From assembly GCF_026262505.1 (NCBI RefSeq), contig NC_067207.1:2736252-2800251 (forward strand): a DNA stretch of 64,000 nucleotides, read 5' to 3'. This DNA comes from Trichomonas vaginalis G3 (Eukaryota > Parabasalia > Trichomonadida > Trichomonadidae). Made by a program: the position numbers and the translations under genes. This document shows positions 29,900-38,354 of the stretch, piece after piece. The number at the start of each line of letters is the position of its first letter. The stretch's first letter is position 1. The notes under the pieces are model-generated. The model made no database searches. It was not told where the DNA came from and worked only from the letters and a program-made list of their open reading frames with translations.

Positions 29900-31275
29900 G
29901 AGTGGGTCCAAGTTTTGTATTTTAAACGTACACTTCACCTGGCCAAAAACCCTATTTTTCCAATTATTTCAAGATAGGCAATTCTGATATGAGAATAGTG
30001 ATTAATAATCTCTTATTTGGTTGCTTATCTTTTACATTATACCAAAAATTTGCTTAAACTTGAAAGTCAACTTTTGCATTAAATTGATTTCGAGTTTAAG
30101 CATTATCAAATTCAATGCAAAGACAAAACCTTATCCAACATAAGTTTACACAATGAGCTTACAAATGTAAAGCTTATACAAAAGCTTTACATTTGTGAGC
30201 TTATTGAGCAAATTCGAAGCACTTTTTTACTCGATGCAAATTTCGAACTACAAGTTTACACAATGAGCTTACAAATGTAAAGCTTATACAAAAGCTTTAC
30301 ATTTGTGAGCTTATTGAGCAAATTCGAAGCACTTTTTTACTCGATGCAAAAATTTGTATCTAAATTTCTGAAATACCATGATGTTTAGAATTTCTATGAT
30401 TTGTGTCTTTAAATTCACTCATATATTTTCTATTATCTAGTATTTTAAAGAATAGTCTTCAATTCAAAAATGATAGCTTATCCGGTCACAGCTTATACTG
30501 ATCCTACAAATATTCCTCTTTAAAGAATAGTTCTTCCAAGATCTTCCTAATTTTTGGAGATCTTACAGGAACTACTCTTTAAACGACAGCTATTACGAAG
30601 ATATGATATTCAGTTGTATAACAGTCGATACTACAGTACTTTAAAAAGCAGTTTCTTCAAGATCCTCAATTTTTTTACGAGATTTTGGAGAAGCTGCTCT
30701 TTGATATACTATAACTACGAAACTTTGAAACAAGCTTGTTCCAAAGCAACATCTGTAAATCTATAAAGATTTGTATTTCCAAATTCTTTCAAGAATTTGG
30801 AAATAGAAATCTTTGATTAATACATTTAACTCTCGATTACATAATATACGAAACTACAATGACTTAGAGAGCAATTTTTCCAAGGTCTTCCAAATCAAAG
30901 AAGATCTTGGAGAAACTGCTCTCTACATGGACCGAGCATATTTTGTAGAATTTCGATGATGTAATATATTTAGAATTTGATTTTGTTTGAGGGGAATATA
31001 ATATATTAATCTGTAAATTTTGAATATTTGACCAAAATAATTGTAAATATCGAATATACTCTTATATTAAAATAACACACGTGAATTTAACTTGTTGAAG
31101 TTGCATATTGAGAGAATGTGATATATGTGATTTACAAATCAATCACAACCAACCCTAGTAAAAGCATTGCCATATGGAGAAATTATATTCTCCATCTCCA
31201 ATTGGTTCGGGGGGATCATTCATAATGGAGAACCTTAAAAAACGGCCGTTTAAAATACAAAACTTGGACCCACTC
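29900..31275. mobile_element. MULE-like non-autonomous element with hairpin cargo
   Basis: 1,376 bp. The ends are GAGTGGGTCCAAGTTTTGTA at the left and the exact complement TACAAAACTTGGACCCACTC at the right; the inverted repeat runs about 29 bp. Both sides carry a 9-bp duplication, AATGAGTTT (29891-29899 and 31276-31284), the size typical of MULEs. There is no transposase. The interior holds two 110-bp tandem units, each with a 25-bp-stem hairpin (30151-30206 and 30261-30316), and four more hairpins at 30521-30581, 30642-30702, 30765-30814 and 30867-30923, three of them diverged copies of one hairpin. Confidence 0.85.
30142..30350. repeat. Two 110-bp units with long hairpins
   Basis: The units start at 30,142 and 30,252 and are nearly identical over about 100 bp. 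Each contains CAATGAGCTTACAAATGTAA and its near-complement around a six-base loop, with a 25-bp stem and two mismatches. Confidence 0.85.
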
Positions 31276-31458
31276 AATGAGTTTTGAAATTATTTTTTTT
31301 TAACAAAAGTATATTGAAGAAAGGATATCTGACTGTAGCTTCTGATTTTTCTTCTAAAAGAATATTCTTTCGATGCAAAATATCATGATGATGAAGATTC
31401 ATTTTGAAATTTATAATAATTCATGACGGTTCGGCAATATCTACATTATTTGTTAACA

Positions 31459-31660
31459 AATTTTTGATTTCTGATAGTTTTCAGATTTTTTGTAAAGTTA
31501 TGAAATTTTAAAAATGAGTCAAGGTATTACTCTGAATTTCGAATACATTGGTGCTCACATCGATGAATATATTCGAAATGAAAATCTTTTTGATACATTC
31601 GATCACGAAGACATCAAAACAATCATGAAATATTCCAAATTAACCACAACTCAGTTTAAG
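31459..31660 (+). pseudogene. 5' fragment of an ankyrin-family gene
   Basis: From ATG 31514 the sequence encodes the same first 48-49 residues as the ankyrin gene at 21958-23496 (MSQGITLNFEYIGAHI through TTTQF) with no amino-acid change. About 55 bp upstream of the ATG is also similar, including TTTTTGTAAAGTTA. The copy ends where the GC-rich element at 31656 begins; nothing after that element resembles the rest of the ankyrin gene. A hybrid frame of 100 codons continues into the element to 31816 but is not a meaningful protein. Confidence 0.85.
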
Positions 31661-31890
31661 GGTGGAGCCCGAAGGGCGACATCCTTTCCACGCCACGAGG
31701 CCCGATTTTTGGCCACTTTTTTGATTTTGGCCGTGTGCCAGCTCCTGGCAGGCGGCCCGCAAAATTGTGCCAGTTTGTACAACCCTATTTTAATCCAATA
31801 TTCATCGAGATATTAAGTTAACGAAGCTTTCAAAATTGAGAGGGTAATCCTCCTCCTCTCAAATAAACGTACATGCGGGTGCACCCTTAA
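31656..31890 (-). mobile_element. Short chimeric TTAA element, copy D
   Basis: 235 bp bounded by TTAAGGGTG and CACCCTTAA. Its right 75-80 bp match the CACCCGTATGTACG end of MITEs A-C (in reverse orientation). Its left 110 bp are unrelated and GC-rich (GGTGGAGCCCGAAGGGCGAC), with a hairpin GCCAG/CTGGC. It sits at the break in the ankyrin gene fragment. Confidence 0.75.
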
Positions 31891-32500
31891 AATATCGTGA
31901 AAAGATGGCAATTTTCTTATAGATGGAAACTATTATTAGTTTGTTCTCCGATGACATTCCGCAGTGTTTTATTAGATGGAAAGTCAATTACTATCGTTAC
32001 TGATCAACAGACAAACTTAATCTGCACTCTTTTTAAGTTCCAATTGTTATGGTATCAAATGCATTTTGATCTAACATAAATTGATTGAAGTACACATTAC
32101 ATATATCTGGAATCTAATATCAGATAGATAAAATGCATCATAAGAACAATAAATCTAGAAAAAAAGTGCCCAAATAACATTTTGGCCACAAAATTATCAT
32201 TGAAAAAAAAATGAGAGTTTAGATGAGAATAATTATATTACATGTACTATCACAACTCAATTTACTTATATGTATAACGATCTAGACATTTTGAATTTTA
32301 ACCGAGTTTGATTGTGAATATTGCCAGTTTTGTCACTTTTATGTCAATATATTATCCATTAATATTAACCTATTTATTCAGAGTCAATATTATTCGACAT
32401 TTAAATTCTGAGTAAAATAAGCCACATCAATATAAATTGAATTTAAATTTTGAGAGATCGAAAACGATGAACTTTTAACTTACCTTTTTTTTGGTTGTTG
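31891..32500. other. Intergenic, promoter at the right end
   Basis: AT-rich spacer after element D. Apart from the M3/M5-like promoter motifs near 32,463-32,487, I see nothing. Confidence 0.45.
32463..32487 (+). promoter_or_regulatory. M3-like and M5 core-promoter motifs
   Basis: AACGATG (one base from M3 AACGATA) at 32463-32469 and CCTTT (M5) at 32483-32487 lie 31 and 14 bases upstream of the ATG at 32501, in the order reported for T. vaginalis promoters that lack an initiator. Confidence 0.5.
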
Positions 32501-32914
32501 ATGACAGAGCCTGGCCTCAGATTCTACACCGATTACGAGCTATATAAAGAGAGTGATATTGCACCATCTCCTGTAGAGCATCCTGATGTTACGCTGATTT
32601 CAGCATTACCTACTTCGACATTTGGAGCGTACATGGAATCTTTTACTCCAAATTTTCAAGAACCATCCTGGGAATCAATAGACTACAGCCGAAATTGTTT
32701 TTCATTCACTGATGTAGCTTCTTCATTTGATTCAGACGGTTCTTTCCTATATATTCAAGACTCACCTCCAGATGTTATTACAAAGCCAACCGATGGCATT
32801 AATACTCCTCAAATTGAGCTCTTTTGGCAAAGATATAATGAATATCCTCAATACCTGAAAAAGATCAAGAAACGCAATCGCAGAAAGGCCAAGAAAGGCA
32901 ATAAGAACAATTAA
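32501..32914 (+). CDS. Small uncharacterised protein with Lys/Arg-rich tail
   Basis: 137 aa from the ATG at 32501 (MTEPGLRFYTDYELYK). The middle is acidic and aromatic (SFTDVASSFDSDGSFLYIQDSPP). The last 22 residues are strongly basic (KKIKKRNRRKAKKGNKNN), as in nucleolar or nucleic-acid-binding tails. No domain recognised. The frame is intact, codon use is gene-like, and M3/M5-like promoter motifs sit just upstream, so I call it a real gene. Confidence 0.7.
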   Translation: MTEPGLRFYTDYELYKESDIAPSPVEHPDVTLISALPTSTFGAYMESFTPNFQEPSWESIDYSRNCFSFTDVASSFDSDGSFLYIQDSPPDVITKPTDGINTPQIELFWQRYNEYPQYLKKIKKRNRRKAKKGNKNN

Positions 32915-33331
32915 GCGATTTGAGTTTTTGTTTGTATAATAAAATAAATTTTTATTAGCGTAATTGCACATTATTCACCAATTATTTTGGAATATTTTGA
33001 CCTACTGTAAGGTATTTAGTATACCATATAAGATTTGATTGTTTCTTTTATTCGAATTTTTGTGTGACAATAAAAAATAGAATTTTTCCCCTACACCGTT
33101 GGATTTCTATTATTCTACACCACATAAAGAAACGAATCATAACCTATGTAACCCAAAAATATGGTTCTCAAAATTTCTTCATAATTTCAACTTTTGATAA
33201 AGTGTATATAAAATTTGAATAGAATAGTCAATATATTTATTCAAAAAGGAAGTTTTACTTTGGTAAAAGATCTCTAATGCTAAAAGAAAAATTAATAATC
33301 TTTACGATTATTTTCAATTCAAATCAAAAAT
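32915..33331. other. Intergenic, nothing recognised
   Basis: AT-rich spacer between the small basic protein and the B56 gene. Confidence 0.5.
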
Positions 33332-34963
33332 ATGATGCTTTCCCGTTATTCCATTCCTCGACCTTCTTTTTTGACATGTAGGAAAAGGAGTAACAATGCA
33401 ATAACACTTTCCAAATTATCATATCATACAGTCCAACAACAGGCATTAAAACCAATCACAGATTTCACCGGATCTGATTCTAATACAGAAGAACCAATCG
33501 CTGATGATGGCGTGCCAAATTTCCTTACTACTGCACCCGTTGTCAAACGTCAGTTCCATACAAATGTTCCATTTACTAAAACCCCGCCTTTTGGTTCTCC
33601 TTTTTCTCAAAAAGATCTCGATAACTTTGCCAAAAAATGCGAGCAATGCTCCGTTTTGTGTGATTTTACAGATACAGAATCAGATGTACAAGCTAAACCA
33701 GCTAAAACAGCAACGCTAAAAGAGATCTGTGATGTAATTACAGAATCATCGATTGTTGTTTTAACAGGAGAATCAATAGATGCTTTATTTAATATGTTTT
33801 ATGCAAATCTGAATAGATCAATCCCTCCAGTTGAAAAGAAATACCTTTGTTATGATGATGAACCACTTATTTACGAAATCAACTGGCCGCATTTATCGAT
33901 TGTATATAACATTATTAAAAATTATCAAAAATTAGTTCCAAATGATACAAGATATCATACTTTACGAAAAACGTTATCAAATCTTTTGAGAAGTGCAGAT
34001 CCAAATGAAAGAGATTTTATTCTTGGATTCTTTACATCATATGTTACAAACTTCCCCGATCAACTTGATTCAGTTATGACAGACTTCGCTTATAAATTAG
34101 TTGAATATCATGAAGGAGGTCTTCCATTCGTAGTCCTTCCAATTCTTAAATTCTTCTCAGAACAGCTTAAATTGTCTAAGAAAATATCACCATTAATGGA
34201 AAAAATCTGGTCAAACTCGATATTGCCATTAATTTCATGCCAACATAATGCTACAATATATCCAGCATTCCTTGAGATAGTCGATACCATGGCAACGATT
34301 AATCCTTCTATTACAAAGTCTACTTTAGAAATCGCATTACATCATTGGCCTGAGTCTCGTCCTTCAAAGCAAATTTCATACTTTTATTTGTTAAACTCAT
34401 TGGCTGAAAAATTATCGTTAGAAGATTTCTCAATAATGTGCAAACCTTTGTTCAAAACATATGCTCGTTGCGCAACCACTTCTCAGCACGCTAAAGTTGT
34501 CGAAACATCATTCCAAGTATGGGCTAACGTAAAAATCTTACAAATGATTATGGATAATACCCATGATGTATTTCCTATCGTATATCCAGCTTACCAGCGC
34601 ATTATGAAAGAGCATTGGAAGCCTGCAACAAAGAATGCATCGTTAACGGCTATCAAACAGATGCACGACTTAGATCCTTTTGTATTTGACGAATTAACTC
34701 AACAAGCAAAGAAAGGATCACAACAAGAAGATGATACAGCACAGAAAATACATAAGGGATGGGCTTTGATCGCTAGAACAGCTGCAAAATCCGATAAAAC
34801 GGTTAATCTTGCAAGAGTTTTAGCAGATATCCAATTAAAGTTTGCGAAAGTTACGCCAATATCTGAAACTGCTGATCAGCGTAAGAGAAGCCTTCCTAGC
34901 AATAATTCAATGGGTAATCCAAAAATTGTTGTGCCGAAATCTACAAGCACTATGAGATTTTAA
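33332..34963 (+). CDS. PP2A regulatory subunit B56 (B') family
   Basis: 543 aa, intact. After a 170-residue variable N-terminus it shows the B56 HEAT-like core: EPLIYEINWPHLSIVYNIIK, then RSADPNERDFILGFFTSY (family: DPRERDFLKT), then LEIALHHWPESRPSKQISY (family ALHHWPKTHSPKE), MCKPLFKTYARCATT, FQVWANVKILQMIMDN (family YWNNEYIMSLI) and HWKPATKNASLTAIKQM. B56 subunits target the PP2A holoenzyme to substrates with LxxIxE motifs. The catalytic partner would be a PP2A-type subunit; the one in this window (6013) is PP6-like. The C-terminus is Ser/Lys rich. Two ATGs (33332, 33335) are both usable. Confidence 0.9.
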   Translation: MMLSRYSIPRPSFLTCRKRSNNAITLSKLSYHTVQQQALKPITDFTGSDSNTEEPIADDGVPNFLTTAPVVKRQFHTNVPFTKTPPFGSPFSQKDLDNFAKKCEQCSVLCDFTDTESDVQAKPAKTATLKEICDVITESSIVVLTGESIDALFNMFYANLNRSIPPVEKKYLCYDDEPLIYEINWPHLSIVYNIIKNYQKLVPNDTRYHTLRKTLSNLLRSADPNERDFILGFFTSYVTNFPDQLDSVMTDFAYKLVEYHEGGLPFVVLPILKFFSEQLKLSKKISPLMEKIWSNSILPLISCQHNATIYPAFLEIVDTMATINPSITKSTLEIALHHWPESRPSKQISYFYLLNSLAEKLSLEDFSIMCKPLFKTYARCATTSQHAKVVETSFQVWANVKILQMIMDNTHDVFPIVYPAYQRIMKEHWKPATKNASLTAIKQMHDLDPFVFDELTQQAKKGSQQEDDTAQKIHKGWALIARTAAKSDKTVNLARVLADIQLKFAKVTPISETADQRKRSLPSNNSMGNPKIVVPKSTSTMRF

Positions 34964-35184
34964 CCAATATTTTGTTTTAATCATGAATATTTATTATATT
35001 GTACTAAAACGTATTATTTACTTTGATATTTTTTCGATCAAATTTGTAACTCTGTTTTCATTTCGTAATTTTCTATATTATTTTTTACATGCAAAAAAAT
35101 CAGTTCATAAAAATCATATCTTTTTAAATTCATTTTTATATAAAATAATTTTTTTTAATATATTTACACCAAACAAAGAGTAAT
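34964..35184. other. Convergent spacer
   Basis: Short AT-rich gap between the converging B56 and bromodomain genes. A 66-codon frame on the plus strand is compositional. Confidence 0.5.
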
Positions 35185-35850
35185 TTATTGTTCTGCAGCT
35201 GCTGATATAGCAGAGCGTTTCCTTTGATTTTTGAGATCTTTTACAAATTCCATAGCATCATGGAGTGTTTTCAAAGAAAGTTCTGTAAGATCTATGACAG
35301 ATTTAGGCTTTTTAAGCATCTTGAACAGCTTAGCTCTATCTTCTTCATTAGGTAACTCTGTTGCATATGAAAATAAGGATTTGTATTCAGCAGCGGAGAG
35401 CGGAATAAGTGATTTCGGTTCAAGTGCTTCAATGGGGACAGAATCTGATATATTTGATGGTGGATTTCCAATCAAATGATTTAATCGATTTTGATACAAA
35501 TTTACTCTTTCCATCCACGTAGTTGTGGATGTTGGTAATTTATCTAGCATCAGTTTCTCGAAAGTCTTTTGTAATTCTCTAGCTAAATTGGAATATTCGC
35601 TATCTTTTCCATTAAAAAGAATTGCATTTGACCAAATTAGTCCCATATTACGTTTAAATTCTCTGATCGATCTAATTTCCTTGTTTTCGAGATTTTGCCT
35701 AATTGTTTGCAAATCTTGTGGATCATCAACGATTTCGTAGTATTGCGGAAGCAATTCTTTGTTAACAGGTAGCCTGAATGGACCTGAAATAGGATGCTTG
35801 ATGATAATATCTACAATTTCAAGGCAAGTCGTTCTTTGTGCTTCCTTCAT
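35185..35850 (-). CDS. Bromodomain protein
   Basis: 221 aa. Residues 5-100 form a bromodomain: LPVNKELLPQYYEIVDDPQD (ZA loop, with PQDL where PMDL is usual), then the helix B/C region LIWSNAILFNGKDSEYSNLA, where the Asn of FNGKDS is the acetyl-lysine anchor. Residues 145-205 (PLSAAEYKSLFSYATELP, then IDLTELSLKTLHDAMEFV) look like a NET-type helical module as in BET proteins. It would read acetylated histones. The length is short for BET; it has one bromodomain only. It is divergent from the coiled-coil gene at 35918, 67 bp away. Confidence 0.88.
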   Translation of the reverse strand: MKEAQRTTCLEIVDIIIKHPISGPFRLPVNKELLPQYYEIVDDPQDLQTIRQNLENKEIRSIREFKRNMGLIWSNAILFNGKDSEYSNLARELQKTFEKLMLDKLPTSTTTWMERVNLYQNRLNHLIGNPPSNISDSVPIEALEPKSLIPLSAAEYKSLFSYATELPNEEDRAKLFKMLKKPKSVIDLTELSLKTLHDAMEFVKDLKNQRKRSAISAAAEQ

Positions 35851-35917
35851 TTTTTTCTCACTTAAATCTTGTCACCTTTTTAATTTGTCACTTTTATCCA
35901 TTTTTGCAATAAAAAAA
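35851..35917. promoter_or_regulatory. Compact divergent promoter with three initiator-like sites
   Basis: The 67 bp between the two divergent ATGs hold TCACTTAA, TCACCTTT and TCACTTTT in the plus orientation, each a fit to the trichomonad initiator of the rightward gene. No such motif reads toward the bromodomain gene. Confidence 0.5.
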
Positions 35918-36253
35918 ATGAGTGAAGACATTGATAAGAGTGGCCTTGTTCATGATATGAATCAACACTTTGCAAAAGCTCTCCAACTCATAGCAGAGTC
36001 TTCTGCAAATAATAATGCAAAAATTAGAGAAGAAATTAAAGAATTCTTCATAAAAGCAGAAGAAATTGAAAAGGAAATTGCCAAAACAGAAGTTTCTTCA
36101 ATCGGATATGTAAAGAAGTGCGAATTAGAAGAAATTGAAAAGCAAAAGGCTAACGTTCTTGAATTTATTGATAAATTTGACTCCCAAATTGGCGAAATCG
36201 AGGCTTCATTGCGTCAGTGCATTTTAGAGCATTCTACACATCTACAATGCTAA
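35918..36253 (+). CDS. Short coiled-coil protein, unknown
   Basis: 111 aa from the ATG at 35918 (MSEDIDKSGLVHDMNQ); the open frame extends upstream over the divergent gene but the initiator-like sites and codon use favour this start. Nearly the whole protein is predicted helix and coiled coil (REEIKEFFIKAEEIEKEIAK, then KCELEEIEKQKANVLEFID). Size and heptads suit a subunit of a multi-protein assembly, such as a small Mediator or kinetochore component, but I cannot assign a family. Confidence 0.7.
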   Translation: MSEDIDKSGLVHDMNQHFAKALQLIAESSANNNAKIREEIKEFFIKAEEIEKEIAKTEVSSIGYVKKCELEEIEKQKANVLEFIDKFDSQIGEIEASLRQCILEHSTHLQC

Positions 36254-36444
36254 AATTTTATAAAAATTTGTTATTTTTACAATACCAAATAAAGATTTTC
36301 ATCAATCTTTGCAAATACTGTCCGCTAATAAACTGTATACATAAATCAATAATATTCAATAGTAATGAGCATCTTTTTATTCGAAAATAAAAATTAAATA
36401 TCAATTATTTATTTAAATATAAGACATAATTGTTTATTATCTAT

Positions 36445-37611
36445 TTATACAGTGATTTGTATCGGTTTTGCCTCATTAGTCTTTGTATCATAAGCAACAA
36501 TCGTTTGTGTATCTTTGAAACTTGGAACAGAGATTAATTTAACATCATTATAATCATTCTGTTCAAATTCTGGAGCTAGACCACAAACCAAGACATTTGG
36601 TGTGTCTTCCATAACAAGAACATCTTTTTCAATTACAGGAACAGCCGGAAGTTGGTCAGGAGCTGTTGGAGCAATATGATGCCACTGTAAGATGGAAAAC
36701 TGAGCGTCGGAGAATGTATATCTTGTTGTTTTCATGATGTCACGTGGTGATTCACCGGCATCACATAAGAATAACAAGCCATCAGCCGTGAATTTGGATG
36801 GATTCGATGCGAGAACGAATTTCTTACTTGAGAGAAGAACAGGATGATATGGCTGCTGTGGAAGAGAGTTTGTACAAGGATCATTTTGGCCTGGTATAAC
36901 AACGATCTTCTTTGACTTGGTAACTGTAAAGAAAGACTCAAGCTTGTTAATTGGTAATGGCTTCATAGCTTTCAGCCTCTCATTAAAGGATATCATTTCT
37001 TCTGGATCTGGCTGTTCAACTTGGAGGAAGTTGTTTCCGAGGTAAACAACAAGATCAGCACCATTTAGAGTCTTTGCAAGTGCCATATGATGCTTTGTAA
37101 GTTTATCATGGTTGATAGCAAGATCTGAAATGAAGTAAATTGTATGGCTTTCTTTAACATCAACCTTCTTTGGAGGATTGTATTGAGGATATATTACTTT
37201 AGTAACTTCGAATGTACTGGCACTTGGAACACCTTGAACGCCAATAACAATTCCAGTTACAAATTCATTGTTTTGGAGGCCAACCAATTGAACACGACCT
37301 GATTCATCTTCTAGGAATAATGTATCTTTATCAGATTGAGTTAATTCTTCAGGAGCTTGTGATTCATAACCGATATCTTTGTATTCATCGAGAATATTTT
37401 GTCTTGAAGAAAGATTCTTGTACAAAACACCAATGATTGTGCATGGTTTGTCTGGTTCCATTTGGTTTAATTGCTTGCAAAGGACACCTTCAACTTGAGA
37501 TTCAATCAAAGGACGAAGTTGTTTAAGTCTGTCCTGGTATATATTAAAGAACTGCCTATTTGTATAGTTACTTTTGGTATGAAAGCGTGAAGCATCATAT
37601 GAAAACTCCAT
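36445..37611 (-). CDS. DNA polymerase delta small subunit (B subunit, POLD2-like)
   Basis: 388 aa (469 in human). It begins with the N-terminal region typical of the family (FFNIYQDRLKQLRPLIESQV), then an OB fold (CTIIGVLYKNLSSRQNIL, FLEDESGRVQLVG), then an inactive calcineurin-like phosphoesterase domain (IYFISDLAINHD, LVVYLGNNFLQ, KIVVIPGQNDP, HHIAPTAPDQLPAVP). FLEDESGRVQL is a near signature for this subunit. It links the catalytic subunit to the other small subunits in lagging-strand replication and repair. Family members have lost the phosphoesterase metal ligands; the sequence here is consistent with that. Intact frame. Confidence 0.92.
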   Translation of the reverse strand: MEFSYDASRFHTKSNYTNRQFFNIYQDRLKQLRPLIESQVEGVLCKQLNQMEPDKPCTIIGVLYKNLSSRQNILDEYKDIGYESQAPEELTQSDKDTLFLEDESGRVQLVGLQNNEFVTGIVIGVQGVPSASTFEVTKVIYPQYNPPKKVDVKESHTIYFISDLAINHDKLTKHHMALAKTLNGADLVVYLGNNFLQVEQPDPEEMISFNERLKAMKPLPINKLESFFTVTKSKKIVVIPGQNDPCTNSLPQQPYHPVLLSSKKFVLASNPSKFTADGLLFLCDAGESPRDIMKTTRYTFSDAQFSILQWHHIAPTAPDQLPAVPVIEKDVLVMEDTPNVLVCGLAPEFEQNDYNDVKLISVPSFKDTQTIVAYDTKTNEAKPIQITV

Positions 37612-38354
37612 TTTTTGTACCTTAGCCGTTTAAAAAATAAAAATACCAAATCTTGAAAGCATTGTTGATTAAGAGCATAAATTTTGATATAAGTTCATGA
37701 TTTTGAATCATATTTATACAATAATATGAACTATTTTTTATATTTTTTATCATCAAATTTTAAATTTTAGGAATCAATCTTTGTGGCTATTGAAGAAAAT
37801 TTTATTATCATTAGGATCTTACATTTATGGCTATATTTCAATAATAAAGCAATGCAAAAAGATTTCTATTTCGATTTGTTTGAATTATGAGAGAGGGTCA
37901 AAGTTGCTATTTGTCACTTTTCCACAAGAATATAATGGGGAAAAAGTTATCATATAGTTGATCTCATTCACTGAGGTGAGAGATGCATGTAGTGTAATGT
38001 TATAAACAGTGGGATTGCTGCTCTAAGTCCTAGGTTCGAGACACATTGGCTTCATTTTTCTCTTTTTTATTGACGTAAACTATTCAATTTTTGTGTTATC
38101 CATTCAAATTTCAGAATTTTTTTTGCAGATTTCACGCTACATTCGAAGTTACCTTTTGTAACAACCACCACCGCCTACGAAAGACGAAAGTGTGTCACGA
38201 TTTCACCCGGAAATCCGACGGTTGTTTAAGAGTATGCACTTTTGTCACCTACTCTTTGAATTATGGCATGCACTTTTAAATTTTTTATTATTTTTACTAG
38301 TTCATTTTTAAACCTGCAGTAAACGATATCAATAATTTATTAGTCAATTGGTTG
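37612..38354. other. Divergent intergenic region with M3 motif
   Basis: About 740 bp between divergent genes. It contains a TTGTCACTTTT site near 37,908 and, near the right end, an M3 motif. A GGTTCGAGAC B-box-like string at about 38,032 has no matching tRNA fold. No gene seen. Confidence 0.45.
38322..38328 (+). promoter_or_regulatory. M3 core-promoter motif
   Basis: An exact AACGATA, 27 bases upstream of the ATG at 38355, in the position of the Myb-bound M3 element of T. vaginalis. Confidence 0.55.

Noticed and set aside
37985-38060. tRNA-like B box (GGTTCGAGAC)
   Set aside because: No T-stem, anticodon arm or acceptor pairing can be formed around it; at most a pseudo-tRNA relic.
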